In this document: positions 1-9,031 of the stretch, piece by piece
Layout of the letters: each line of letters opens with the position of its first letter
How positions within the stretch are numbered: position 1 is the stretch's first letter
Translations under genes and position numbers: made by a program
NCBI RefSeq assembly: GCF_002367995.1
Contig: NZ_AP018207.1
Span: forward strand, 744,001 to 808,000
Origin: Calothrix brevissima NIES-22
Lineage (GTDB): Bacteria > Cyanobacteriota > Cyanobacteriia > Cyanobacteriales > Nostocaceae
Reading direction: 5' to 3'
DNA length: 64,000 nt
The notes under the pieces: generated by a model
What the model saw: the letters and a program-made list of their open reading frames with translations, nothing else
Databases searched by the model: none
Told to the model about the DNA's origin: nothing

Positions 1-95
1 TGACATCATTGCGTCCTGTTAACCTTTATATTTAATAAAGATATATTGTTAACATTAGTAAAAAAAACTGAAAAGGTTGGGGGAAAATAACTGCT

Positions 96-1259
96 ATGGG
101 TCGTGTAGGCGTCTTATTACTCAATCTCGGCGGGCCAGATAAGCTAGAAGATGTAGGGCCATTTTTATTTAACCTGTTTTCCGATCCGGAAATTATTCGC
201 CTACCATTTCGTTGGCTGCAAAAACCCCTAGCTTGGTTCATTGCTTCACGGCGGACAAAGACATCGCAAGAAAACTACAAGCATATTGGGGGTGGTTCGC
301 CACTGCGCCGGATTACAGAAGCGCAAGGTGAAGCGCTCAAAGAACAACTAAAAGATTTGGGGCAAGAAGCTAATATCTATGTGGGAATGCGTTATTGGCA
401 TCCCTATACCGAAGAAGCGATCGCGCTTTTAACTCAAGATAAAATTGAACAGTTGGTAATTTTACCTCTGTATCCCCAATTTTCCATTAGTACCAGTGGT
501 TCCAGCTTCCGACTATTAGAAAGACTTTGGCAAGAAAATCCCAAACTTCAGCCTGCTGAATACACTGTCATTCCTTCTTGGTTTAAACAAAGCGGTTATC
601 TGCAAGCAATGGCACAACTCATTGCCCAAGAACTAGATCAATTTCCTAACCCTGATGAAGTTCACATTTTCTTCAGCGCTCATGGCGTACCAAAAAGCTA
701 TGTTGAAGAAGCAGGCGATCCTTATCAGCAAGAAATTGAGGAATGTACAGTTCTGATTATGCGTACCCTCAACCGTCCTAATGCTCACACCTTGGCTTAT
801 CAAAGTCGTGTCGGCCCGGTAGAGTGGTTGCAGCCATATACAGAAGATGCGTTGAAAGAATTAGGAGCCAAAGGCGTTCAGGATATAGTTGTCGTACCTA
901 TCAGTTTTGTTTCAGAGCATATTGAGACATTACAAGAAATCGACATTGAATATCGGGAAATTGCTGAAGAAGCGGGAATTCACAACTTCCGCCGCGCACC
1001 TGCTCCTAATACCCATCCCGTATTTATTAGAGCCTTGGCAGATTTAGTGATTGATTCCTTGCAGCAACCGAGCCTGAAGCTGTCTCAAGTCACTCAAATG
1101 AAGAAAAAGGTGAAAATGTATCCCCAAGAGCGTTGGGAATGGGGTATCACCACAAGCGCCGAAGTCTGGAATGGCCGGATTGCGATGCTCGGATTTATTG
1201 CTTTAATTATCGAGCTAGTTACCGGGCGCGGACTATTGCACATGATTGGACTGTTGTAA
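96..1259 (+). CDS. hemH: Ferrochelatase with C-terminal CAB helix
   Basis: Inserts Fe2+ into protoporphyrin IX, the last step of haem synthesis. The 387-residue product carries the ferrochelatase signature [14 protein letters not shown] near residue 192 with its catalytic His, and an N-terminal [10 protein letters not shown] strand. The last 40 or so residues hold [12 protein letters not shown], a chlorophyll a/b-binding-like (Hlip-type) transmembrane helix. This extension is known in cyanobacterial and plastid type-II ferrochelatases, where it anchors the enzyme in the membrane and links haem and chlorophyll flux. The ATG at 96 starts directly in the conserved sequence. Complete and ordinary; the next gene follows within 90 bp. 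Confidence 0.97.
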   Translation: MGRVGVLLLNLGGPDKLEDVGPFLFNLFSDPEIIRLPFRWLQKPLAWFIASRRTKTSQENYKHIGGGSPLRRITEAQGEALKEQLKDLGQEANIYVGMRYWHPYTEEAIALLTQDKIEQLVILPLYPQFSISTSGSSFRLLERLWQENPKLQPAEYTVIPSWFKQSGYLQAMAQLIAQELDQFPNPDEVHIFFSAHGVPKSYVEEAGDPYQQEIEECTVLIMRTLNRPNAHTLAYQSRVGPVEWLQPYTEDALKELGAKGVQDIVVVPISFVSEHIETLQEIDIEYREIAEEAGIHNFRRAPAPNTHPVFIRALADLVIDSLQQPSLKLSQVTQMKKKVKMYPQERWEWGITTSAEVWNGRIAMLGFIALIIELVTGRGLLHMIGLL

Positions 1260-1344
1260 CTGCAAAGAACAGTCAAGGTGACAACGGAACAGTGTGTTGT
1301 GGAATGAGTCGAGTCATATACAACCCTTGAGGTGCAAACCTACA

Positions 1345-2397
1345 ATGACTCGCAACCAAATCTTTGGGAAATTACTTACAGTATGGACTCTTACCTTAGT
1401 CACGACTACTGTTTGCGGTTGCACTACATTGACTGCCAAATTTCAGGACTCAGTTAGCCAATCTTCCCAAAATAGTCAACCACTCCGCAAGCTCTCAACA
1501 GAATCAGATTCAGGTTACTCTGTTGCTTATTCTCCAGAAGTGGTGAAAGCAAACAATCCTGATGCTTCTACTCTTCTGGCCAGTGCTGGTACTAAAACTG
1601 TTAAACTTTGGCATCCCAGCACTGGAAAGCTTATCCGTACCTTTACCGGACAGGCTTGGGCTGTTAACTTTAGCCCAGATGGTAAAATTCTGGCTAGTGG
1701 GAGTCAGAATGGAAATCTAAATTTATGGAATGTTGACACAGGAAAACTAATCCGTACCCTTGAGCATTCCCAACCAGTAATTGATATAGTATTTAGCCCC
1801 AATGGGCAGACAATAGCTAGTGGTCTTGACCAAGGCGCTAACATGAGGTTGTGGAATTGGCGCACTGGAAAAATTATTCCTATCCCTGATGACTCTAATG
1901 CTTCCAAAAAGGGATTTGATAACTTCAAATCTGTACCCATCGTTTTTAGCCCAGATGGTCAGACTTTATTTGCGAGAAATGGTTCAGGTAACGCGATTAA
2001 TTTGTGGAATATTAATAATGGTAAATTTCTCCGCAGTTTCGATGCCCAATCATTAATTAACGATGTCGCCATCAGTGCAGATGGAAAAATTTTAGCTATT
2101 GGTATTCGTGACAAGGCTATTAAGCTGTGGAATGTTAGTACTGGCAAACTCATCAATACTTTAACTGGTCATACAGGTGAAGTGAGAGCGGTTGCTTTCA
2201 GTCTAGATGGAAAAACTCTCGCTAGTGGTAGCCAAGATGGAAGTATCAAGCTATGGAATGTTAGTACTGGCAAACTGATGAGTACGTTCATGGCGCAAAA
2301 AGAACAAGTATGGTCTGTTGCTTTTAGCCCAGATGGAAAAACTCTTGCTAGTGGGAGTCAGGATGGCATCATCAAGATTTGGCAGGTATTACCCTGA
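1345..2397 (+). CDS. WD40 repeat lipoprotein, seven blades
   Basis: A 350-residue beta-propeller protein. The frame is open from 1294, but the ATG at 1345 is preferred because it is followed at once by a hydrophobic signal (KLLTVWTLTLVTTTVCGC) with a Cys that may be lipidated. Seven WD40-like units follow, with hallmarks such as FSPDGKILASGS and IKLWNVSTGKL. Blades 1, 3 and 4 are degenerate and carry insertions, while blades 5-7 are canonical. The likely role is protein-protein scaffolding on the periplasmic side of a membrane; the partner is unknown. Its blades resemble those of the WD40 kinases 4-12 kb downstream, so it is probably a paralogue of their sensor half. Confidence 0.85.
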   Translation: MTRNQIFGKLLTVWTLTLVTTTVCGCTTLTAKFQDSVSQSSQNSQPLRKLSTESDSGYSVAYSPEVVKANNPDASTLLASAGTKTVKLWHPSTGKLIRTFTGQAWAVNFSPDGKILASGSQNGNLNLWNVDTGKLIRTLEHSQPVIDIVFSPNGQTIASGLDQGANMRLWNWRTGKIIPIPDDSNASKKGFDNFKSVPIVFSPDGQTLFARNGSGNAINLWNINNGKFLRSFDAQSLINDVAISADGKILAIGIRDKAIKLWNVSTGKLINTLTGHTGEVRAVAFSLDGKTLASGSQDGSIKLWNVSTGKLMSTFMAQKEQVWSVAFSPDGKTLASGSQDGIIKIWQVLP

Positions 2398-2407
2398 ATT
2401 TTGATCC

Positions 2408-2968
2408 CTAACTTTTTGAATGCTGACGGCGATATTGCCAATACCAGTCATACCATTGTTTAGCACTGTGGATTGCGAACCAAAGGAGGATAAAAGTAAT
2501 TAATCCTCCTGGCCAAGGGGCACGAAAGGCAAAGATAATTAAAACTACACACAAAAAATCTTGCAGAAATGTTGCCCACAACGGTAAACCACGCAAGCGA
2601 TAAAACCAGCCAACTTGCACGAGTTGGAATACCAATGCTAACAAACCGCAAATCACAGCAATCAGCCAATGGGGTAATATAGCTGTGGAACAAGCCGCTA
2701 AACCGAGAATTGCACCGACAATTGGGGAAAATATTAACTCAAATATTTGTATGACTCTTTGCCCCAAGCGTCTTTTAGAAGCCACCAGTTCTACTAAAGA
2801 CCAGATACTGAACAAACCTATTAACAATGGTGGCGAAATATAGGACAAAATTGGGACTTTTGACCACAGCTGAACTCCGTGCAACAATCCCATAATTAGT
2901 AGGGGTAAACCTATTCTGATGCCTGCTGCCGCAGAAGCAGAAAGTGCGGCTAGGATATCGATAATCAC
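2408..2968 (-). CDS. DUF4126-like integral membrane protein
   Basis: A 186-residue protein with about five hydrophobic segments. Its N-terminus (MIIDILAALSASAAAGIRIG) and glycine-rich second helix match the DUF4126 family of small bacterial membrane proteins as I remember it. Function is unknown. It converges on the WD40 lipoprotein, with 10 bp between the stop codons. The C-terminus is short, aromatic and basic (KQWYDWYWQYRRQ), probably cytoplasmic. Family assignment rests on pattern recognition only. Confidence 0.7.
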   Translation of the reverse strand: MIIDILAALSASAAAGIRIGLPLLIMGLLHGVQLWSKVPILSYISPPLLIGLFSIWSLVELVASKRRLGQRVIQIFELIFSPIVGAILGLAACSTAILPHWLIAVICGLLALVFQLVQVGWFYRLRGLPLWATFLQDFLCVVLIIFAFRAPWPGGLITFILLWFAIHSAKQWYDWYWQYRRQHSKS

Positions 2969-3089
2969 GGCACTAGAAGCGCTATTTAATAGGCTTTTAA
3001 TAAAATTAATTGAAGTAGCAGATTTAAGCGGGTAAGTATATCAGCTATATAATATTTTACAACAAAAAATTCTGTTTGTGGGTAGGAGG

Positions 3090-3276
3090 GGGAAGGGAGC
3101 AGGGAGCAGGGGGCAGGGGGCAGGGGGGCAGGGGGCAGGGGGCAGGGGGACAAGGAGGACAAGGAGGACAAGGGGGACAAGGAGGAAAATAAATTATTAT
3201 TGACTCTTGACCATTGACCATTGACTATTGACTCTTGCCCAATGCCCAATGCCCAATGCCCCATGCCCCATACCCA
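3090..3276. repeat. Heptamer-type STRR block upstream of DUF4126 gene
   Basis: Consecutive short tandem repeats: GGGGCAG-type units (about 3090-3150), GGACAAG/GACAAGG units (3150-3186), TTGACTA/CCATTGA units (3200-3240) and CCCAATG/CCCCATG units (3238-3276). Such 7-bp repeats are typical intergenic filler in filamentous cyanobacteria. The leftward reading frame across them (92 codons) is low complexity and is not annotated as a gene. Confidence 0.85.
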
Positions 3277-3280
3277 ATTC

Positions 3281-4576
3281 CTAAATCCCTAACCGTTGAT
3301 AAACTTGTTCTAAGTGCCGCAGATGTTGTTGGGGGTCAAAACATAACTCAATTTCTGTTGGGGTTAACTTCTCGGTGACGCGGGGATCTTTGGTAATTAA
3401 GTCGTGGAAGTTTCCTTCTGGTTTATTCCAGGCGGCGTGGGCATTTGATTGGACGATCGCATAAGCTTCTTCCCGGTTAACTCCCTTTTCTACTAAGGCT
3501 AGTAGCACTTTCTGGCTAAATACTACCCCGCCATAGCAGTTGAGGTTGCGTTGCATGTTCTCTGGGTATACCAGCAGGTTGGTTACTAAGTCTGTAATTT
3601 CATGCACCATAAAATGGGTCAAAATGCAAGCATCTGGCAAAATTACCCGTTCTACAGAACTGTGAGATATATCTCGTTCGTGCCATAGGGCTATATCTTC
3701 TAAAGCTGCACCTGCATGGCTTCTGACTAAGCGCGCCATCCCTGTCAGCCGTTCAGAACGGATGGGATTGCGTTTATGGGGCATAGCAGAGGAACCTTTT
3801 TGCCCTTTAGCGAAGAATTCTTCCACTTCCAGAACATCGGTTTTTTGCAGGTTACGAATTTCCACTGCAAAGCGTTCAATTGATGCGGCGACTAAGGCTA
3901 ATTGCTGTACATAGTCGGCGTGGATATCGCGGGAGATAACTTGTGTAGAGGCGGTATCGGGTTTTAGTCCGAGTTTTTGACAAGCGATCGCTTCTACACG
4001 TGGTTCAATATTTGCATAGGTTCCCACTGCGCCAGAAATCTTACCTACAGCGATTGTTTTGCGCAGCGTTTGTAACCGTTCTTGGTGGCGCAATACCTCG
4101 GCTAACCACCCAGCTAGCTTAAAACCAAAGGTAATCGGTTCAGCATGAATCCCGTGAGAACGACCAATCATCACCGTATAACGGTGTTCTCTTGCTTTAT
4201 TGCGAATAGCTTGAATTAAATCTTCTAGACGTTGCAGTAATACATCTAAACTGGCTACCAATTGCAATGCTAAAGCTGTATCTAGCACATCCGAACTTGT
4301 TAAGCCCAGGTGAATATAACGTCCAGCATCACCAACATATTCATTGACATTTGTTAAAAAAGCAATCACATCGTGGCGGACTTCAGCCTCAATTTCTAAC
4401 ACCCGCTTAGGATCAAAATTCGCCTTGGCTTTAATTTCTGCAACCGCCTCAGCCGGAATGTAACCCAACTCAGCTTGTGCTTCACAAACAGCAATTTCTA
4501 CTTGTAACCAAGTTTCTAGCTTATAGGCTTCACTCCAAAGATTACCCATTTCGGGCAAAGTATAACGATCAATCAC
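3281..4576 (-). CDS. purB: Adenylosuccinate lyase
   Basis: Cleaves SAICAR to AICAR plus fumarate and adenylosuccinate to AMP plus fumarate in purine synthesis. The 431-residue protein has the fumarase/aspartase superfamily signature GSSAMPHKRNP at about residues 260-270, and the catalytic-region motifs HDVIAFL and GLTSSDVLDTA further upstream. Length is normal for the short bacterial PurB form. The start MIDRYTLPEMG is the usual PurB N-terminus. It stands alone between the STRR block and the DUF421 gene. Confidence 0.97.
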   Translation of the reverse strand: MIDRYTLPEMGNLWSEAYKLETWLQVEIAVCEAQAELGYIPAEAVAEIKAKANFDPKRVLEIEAEVRHDVIAFLTNVNEYVGDAGRYIHLGLTSSDVLDTALALQLVASLDVLLQRLEDLIQAIRNKAREHRYTVMIGRSHGIHAEPITFGFKLAGWLAEVLRHQERLQTLRKTIAVGKISGAVGTYANIEPRVEAIACQKLGLKPDTASTQVISRDIHADYVQQLALVAASIERFAVEIRNLQKTDVLEVEEFFAKGQKGSSAMPHKRNPIRSERLTGMARLVRSHAGAALEDIALWHERDISHSSVERVILPDACILTHFMVHEITDLVTNLLVYPENMQRNLNCYGGVVFSQKVLLALVEKGVNREEAYAIVQSNAHAAWNKPEGNFHDLITKDPRVTEKLTPTEIELCFDPQQHLRHLEQVYQRLGI

Positions 4577-4616
4577 AATCCGCCACAGAATACAACCGTC
4601 ATATTTTACATTTTTA

Positions 4617-5168
4617 TTAGGACAGATCGCTTTTTGATTTATTTTTTTCTGAAGTAATCAAATTAGTTTTGCTATCGGAGGTGATGACGCTAATGCTACC
4701 GTCAGCTTCCATAAATGCTAACTTCACATCTTCCAAATATTCGATACTTTGCTGGCGTAACTTACTCATTAACTCATCTTCTGTAATTAACTCCCGTTCG
4801 AGATGTCGGTGAATCATTTTGCCATTTTTTACCAACAGCAACGGTGGCTGATTAAGTAAGCGCTGAAACTGCGGCAGTTTGTAACCCAACCAGTTAAGCA
4901 AATAGCTCCAAAAAATCACAGTTCCTACCAGAATTGCTCCTTCGGTAATCGATGTATAATTACTCGCCATTGCGTTTTGGGCGGCTTCTGCGAACAATAC
5001 AACTACCAGTAAATCGGTAATTCCTAAAGTTCCCATTTGTCGGCTAGGTAGCCAGCGTAATACCGAAAAAAGCGCCAAATAAACTAAAGATCCCCTGATA
5101 ATCAATTCCAGCACGCTGATACTCGGAACAAAAATTGCGTGCCAATTGATAACTAACCATTTGTCCAT
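4617..5168 (-). CDS. DUF421 (YetF-like) membrane protein
   Basis: A 183-residue protein with three hydrophobic segments in the first 90 residues, followed by a soluble domain with LVKNGKMIHRHLERELITEDELMSKLR. This is the hallmark of DUF421/YetF proteins, in which the tail after the TM region (LLV.NG......L....IT..EL...LR) is conserved. Role unknown; in Bacillus relatives have been tied to the spore envelope. The product ends in a Lys/Ser-rich tail. It is 40 bp upstream of purB and could be cotranscribed with it, but nothing suggests a functional link. Confidence 0.88.
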   Translation of the reverse strand: MDKWLVINWHAIFVPSISVLELIIRGSLVYLALFSVLRWLPSRQMGTLGITDLLVVVLFAEAAQNAMASNYTSITEGAILVGTVIFWSYLLNWLGYKLPQFQRLLNQPPLLLVKNGKMIHRHLERELITEDELMSKLRQQSIEYLEDVKLAFMEADGSISVITSDSKTNLITSEKNKSKSDLS

Positions 5169-5365
5169 TAGCGTACAATTCCTTTAATTTTCCAGAGTTA
5201 TATTTACAACCATAGTAAATTTACCGATAAATATGAATTTTTGATAGAGAATTTTGGCGTTAAGTGGGGGTATAAATCAGGATTGTGCAAAGATATAGTA
5301 ATCGTACTGACAGAGGATTACTTTTATAGATAAATTAAAGACTATCAAGATTGGCCTTTGTTGCG

Positions 5366-6415
5366 ATGAATCGATTTCCGCCACAATTAACCCAGCTGCA
5401 CGAGTGGATTTTACAGGAAACTCGGCTCGGTCGTATGTGTGGCTCTTCCGAAAGATTTCGCGATCGCTATGAAATTCTCAAAGTTTTAGGTAGAGGTGGC
5501 TTTGGGATTACCTTTTTAGCCAAGAATGCAGTATTACCTGGTAAGCCTTTGTGTGTAATTAAACAACTTTGCCCGAAGGTTACAAGTATCAAAAGTTGGG
5601 AACGGGCTTGTCAGCGCTTTAAAAAAGAAGCCAAAGCTTTGGGCGAACTAGGTAGTCATCCGCAAATTCCCATGTTGTTAGACTACTTTGAAGTTAAGGG
5701 AGAGTTTTATTTAGTTCAAGAATATATCCGTGGTTCTACTTTAGCGCGGGAAGTAAAGAAATCCGGGACGAAGAATGAAGCCGCAGTGAAACAGTTTTTG
5801 CAGGAATTATTACCAGTTTTAAATTATCTCCATCAACATGGCGTAATTCATCGCGATATCAAGCCGCATAACTTGTTGCGTTGCGAAGACGATGGGCGAA
5901 TTGTGTTAATTGATTTCGGCGCGGTGAAACAGGAATTAGTGAACGCTGAACAAAACTCAATGCATCGCCATCCGACTACTAATTTTGTCGGGACAATGGG
6001 ATATGCGCCACCAGAACAGTTTTCTTTAACTCCAGTTTATGCCAGTGATATTTATGCTTTAGGAGTAACTTGTATTTATTTACTCACTGGTAAAAGCCCT
6101 TTAGAACTTTCCTACGATCATGATACTGGTGAGATTTCCTGGGAAAAAGAAGTCAAGGTAAGTGATAGTTTTGCGCAGATATTGGGCAAAATGGTAAAAA
6201 TTTCCCTCAAAGAGCGGTTTAAGTCGGCTCAAGAAGTACTGAGAGCCTTGGAATTAGAAAATTATTTACCGACTTTAACAAACTGTTTAACTACCCAACC
6301 ACCGAGAACCAAGACATATAATAAACAACCAGAAGTTACGCAAACATACTTAACACCCGCGCAAAGAACTGCGATCGCTATTCGTGAATGGAAAGCGCGA
6401 GGAAATAAAAAATAA
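5366..6415 (+). CDS. Hanks-type Ser/Thr protein kinase
   Basis: A 349-residue cytoplasmic eukaryotic-like kinase. The glycine loop GRGGFG lies near residue 42, the lysine of VIKQL follows, the catalytic loop HRDIKPHN is near residue 162, DFGAVKQ near 183, and GTMGYAPPEQ is the P+1 loop. The C-terminal 60 residues have no clear domain, and no membrane helix is seen. The frame is open from a TTG at 5351, but the ATG at 5366 is the better start. It is the first of three related kinases within 8 kb and the only one with neither a Cys-rich N-terminus nor WD40 blades. The substrate is unknown. Confidence 0.93.
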   Translation: MNRFPPQLTQLHEWILQETRLGRMCGSSERFRDRYEILKVLGRGGFGITFLAKNAVLPGKPLCVIKQLCPKVTSIKSWERACQRFKKEAKALGELGSHPQIPMLLDYFEVKGEFYLVQEYIRGSTLAREVKKSGTKNEAAVKQFLQELLPVLNYLHQHGVIHRDIKPHNLLRCEDDGRIVLIDFGAVKQELVNAEQNSMHRHPTTNFVGTMGYAPPEQFSLTPVYASDIYALGVTCIYLLTGKSPLELSYDHDTGEISWEKEVKVSDSFAQILGKMVKISLKERFKSAQEVLRALELENYLPTLTNCLTTQPPRTKTYNKQPEVTQTYLTPAQRTAIAIREWKARGNKK

Positions 6416-6427
6416 GGGCATTGGGCA

Positions 6428-6612
6428 GGGAGCATCCCAATTTTGACGCAATACCCTAGAAGGGTATTGCTATACCAACAAAGCCTGCCTTCTTTTGCTA
6501 AAAGTTTGATAGCCTGCGTTCGTCGAAGACGTTCCCGAAGGGTAGGCAGGCTTCGTATTTCTAGCCCCACCCTTATAGGGTGAGGGCGTTTTTGCACATT
6601 TGGGATGCTCCC
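6428..6612. mobile_element. 185-bp MITE-like element with 8-bp target duplication
   Basis: Perfect 13-bp terminal inverted repeats GGGAGCATCCCAA (6428-6440) and TTGGGATGCTCCC (6600-6612) enclose a highly structured core without a gene. The 8-mer ATTGGGCA lies directly outside both ends (6420-6427 and 6613-6620), as expected of a target-site duplication. The core contains hairpins ATACCC...GGGTAT (6451-6467), AAGCCTGCCT (6481-6490) pairing with AGGCAGGCTT (6543-6552), and CACCCTTATAGGGTG (6569-6583). The parent transposase family is not identifiable here. Confidence 0.8.
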
Positions 6613-6893
6613 ATTGGGCAGAGACGCGATAACCCTTGTCTGTACAAGTTGTCCTCCTAGCCCCTAACCAAAAATCCGATTATTATATCATCAACAAATA
6701 ATTATTTTAGCTCTTGTAATTTTCCTCAATTAAGAGAAAATTGACTATAATCTACAAACGCTGACTATCTTAAGTAACTCCCCGTTTCCAAGACAGGGAT
6801 AATCTACCATCAGTAAACAAAAGCTAGTCTAAAACTAGGGAAATTGCGGGTAAAACTTAGCATAATTTGTCATGCAGTAGCGCCTGTCATCTC
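6613..6893. other. Intergenic leader of the kinase-WD40 gene
   Basis: About 280 bp of AT-rich DNA between the MITE and the next kinase gene. It presumably carries the promoter of the downstream gene, but I see no confident -35/-10 pair or operator. Confidence 0.4.
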
Positions 6894-8918
6894 ATGATCT
6901 GCTGCTTAAATCCTGATTGCTCAAATCCACTCAATGCCGATGAAAATAAGCTTTGCCAAGCCTGTAACACCCCACTCTCAGGACTGTTAAGAAATCGCTT
7001 CCGTGTTATTCGCGTCCTTTCGGATGAGGGGGGATTTGGTAGAACTTATTTATCTCAAGATGTCGATAAATTACACGAACGCTGTGTAGTTAAACAATTA
7101 GCTCCAAAGTTTCAAGGAACTTGGTCGCAAAAAAAAGCGATGGAGTTATTTGCTGAAGAAGCTAAACGACTGCAACAACTCGGAGAACATCCACAAATTC
7201 CGACTTTATTAGCTTATTTTGAACAAGACCATTGTCTGTATTTAGTACAACAATTTATCAATGGTCAGAATTTGTTAATGGAGTTACAGCAGGGTAAAAC
7301 CTATAAGATTCAGGATATTCACGCATTTTTGCTGGATTTATTACCTATCCTCAAATTTATTCACGAGCGCGGTGTAATTCATCGAGATCTCAAGCCAGAA
7401 AATATTATTCGCCGTCACAGTGATGGAGGTTTATGTTTAATTGATTTTGGTTCTTCTAAGCAGTTAACAGCTAGAGTCCAAAATAAAATTGGTACTTCCA
7501 TTGGTTCTCATGGTTACTCACCTATCGAACAAATTCGCGATGGTAAGGCTTATCCAGCTAGCGATTTATTTGGCTTGGGAACTACCTGTTTTCATTTGCT
7601 AACGGGTATTTCTCCGTTTCAGTTGTGGACGGAACATGGCTATTCTTGGGTAACAAATTGGCGACAATATTTGCGTAAACCTCTGAATTCAGAATTGGAT
7701 CGGGTAATGGATAAGCTGTTGCAAAAAGATATCCATAAGCGTTATCAATCTGCTGATGAAGTTATTCGTGATTTGTCACAAAAACCACAAAAGCGACTTT
7801 CACCTACAGTTAAATCTTCGGCTAAAATACCAAAGACTCAAACACAATATTTACCGAAAAAATATAGTTTTTTGAGACTATTGGTCTTAACTTCTGCTGT
7901 TTTCTTGTTATTTGGCTTTGGTGACTTTTGGTATAAACCATTTCTAGATTTACAAAATATTTTATTGTCTCGCCTCACTCAACAAAATAATCGTTCGCGA
8001 AATACCGAAGCTGTTTTAACTCAGCAGTCACAAACATTTTCTTTAGTCAATACCCTACAAGTCAGTACAAATGGGGTTTTATCTGTAGCCATTAGTCCTG
8101 ATGGTCGATTGGTGGCTAGTAATAGCGATCGCATTATTAAATTATGGAATCTTGCCACAGGTCAAATTATCTTTAACTTTAAGGGTCATTCCCAAAGAGT
8201 AAATGCGGTCATTTTCAGCCCTAATGGCAAAAACTTGGTCAGTGGGAGCGATGATAACACCATTAAAGTCTGGAATGTGGCAACAGGTAAACTCATTCGC
8301 ACCTTGGTGGGACATAATGACTCAATTCATGCTTTAACTATTAGCCCAGATGGTCACACTTTGGTTAGCGGTAGCGATGACAGCACCATCAAAGTTTGGA
8401 ATTTAAACACCGGTCGAGAAATTTCTACCTTGCTAGGACATGAATTTTGGGTGCGTTCTCTAGCTATGAGTCCAGATGGAAAAACTCTGGCTAGCGGTAG
8501 CTTTGATAAAACTATCAAATTGTGGAATTTAGAAAAAGGCTACAGCATCCGCACCTTGAGGGGAGATAACAAAACAATTACATCTTTAGCTATTAGTCCA
8601 GATGGTCAAACTTTGGCTAGTGCAAACCGCGATTCCACAATTAAACTGTGGAATATGACTACAGGTATGGAAATTCGGACACTAGTAGGGCATGATAATA
8701 CAGTCACATCTTTAGCTATAAGTCATGATGGAAAAAGCCTTGCTAGCGGTAGCCGCGATCGCACAATTAAAGTATGGAATTTAACCACAGGTGCAGAAAT
8801 TCTCACCTTAAACGCCTACAATAACACCGTCACAGCCCTCAGCTTTAGCCCAGACGGCAAAACCCTGATCGGTGGTAGCGAGGACAACACTATTAAGATT
8901 TGGCAAGTGTCTCGATAA
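6894..8918 (+). CDS. Ser/Thr kinase-WD40 fusion with Cys-rich N-terminus
   Basis: A 674-residue membrane kinase. Order: a Cys-rich zinc-ribbon-like start (Cys 3, 4, 9, 21, 24); a Hanks kinase domain from about 39 to 300 with SDEGGFGRTY replacing the usual glycine loop, HRDLKPEN near 163 and DFGSSKQ; one transmembrane helix at about 324-345; and seven WD40 blades from about 385 to the end. The topology implies a cytoplasmic kinase and an extracytoplasmic propeller acting as sensor or docking platform. The frame opens at a TTG at 6867, but the ATG at 6894 gives the conserved start MICCLNPDC also seen in the paralogue at 11658. Ligand and substrates unknown. Confidence 0.94.
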   Translation: MICCLNPDCSNPLNADENKLCQACNTPLSGLLRNRFRVIRVLSDEGGFGRTYLSQDVDKLHERCVVKQLAPKFQGTWSQKKAMELFAEEAKRLQQLGEHPQIPTLLAYFEQDHCLYLVQQFINGQNLLMELQQGKTYKIQDIHAFLLDLLPILKFIHERGVIHRDLKPENIIRRHSDGGLCLIDFGSSKQLTARVQNKIGTSIGSHGYSPIEQIRDGKAYPASDLFGLGTTCFHLLTGISPFQLWTEHGYSWVTNWRQYLRKPLNSELDRVMDKLLQKDIHKRYQSADEVIRDLSQKPQKRLSPTVKSSAKIPKTQTQYLPKKYSFLRLLVLTSAVFLLFGFGDFWYKPFLDLQNILLSRLTQQNNRSRNTEAVLTQQSQTFSLVNTLQVSTNGVLSVAISPDGRLVASNSDRIIKLWNLATGQIIFNFKGHSQRVNAVIFSPNGKNLVSGSDDNTIKVWNVATGKLIRTLVGHNDSIHALTISPDGHTLVSGSDDSTIKVWNLNTGREISTLLGHEFWVRSLAMSPDGKTLASGSFDKTIKLWNLEKGYSIRTLRGDNKTITSLAISPDGQTLASANRDSTIKLWNMTTGMEIRTLVGHDNTVTSLAISHDGKSLASGSRDRTIKVWNLTTGAEILTLNAYNNTVTALSFSPDGKTLIGGSEDNTIKIWQVSR

Positions 8919-9031
8919 ATAAAGTTTAGTAACTCCAGATCGTAATAATTTAATATAATATTCAGTAATTTTAGCGATGTGCCAGCTATGTTCTTGTGCA
9001 ACATTCGGGCAGTAATACTGGGAGATCTGCG

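Noticed and set aside
2986-3264. Leftward 92-codon frame over heptamer repeats
   Set aside because: Low-complexity translation of STRR DNA, no ribosome-binding site, no family.
6262-6597. Leftward 111-codon frame at the kinase 3' end and MITE
   Set aside because: Shadow of the kinase gene running into the MITE, with no start signal.
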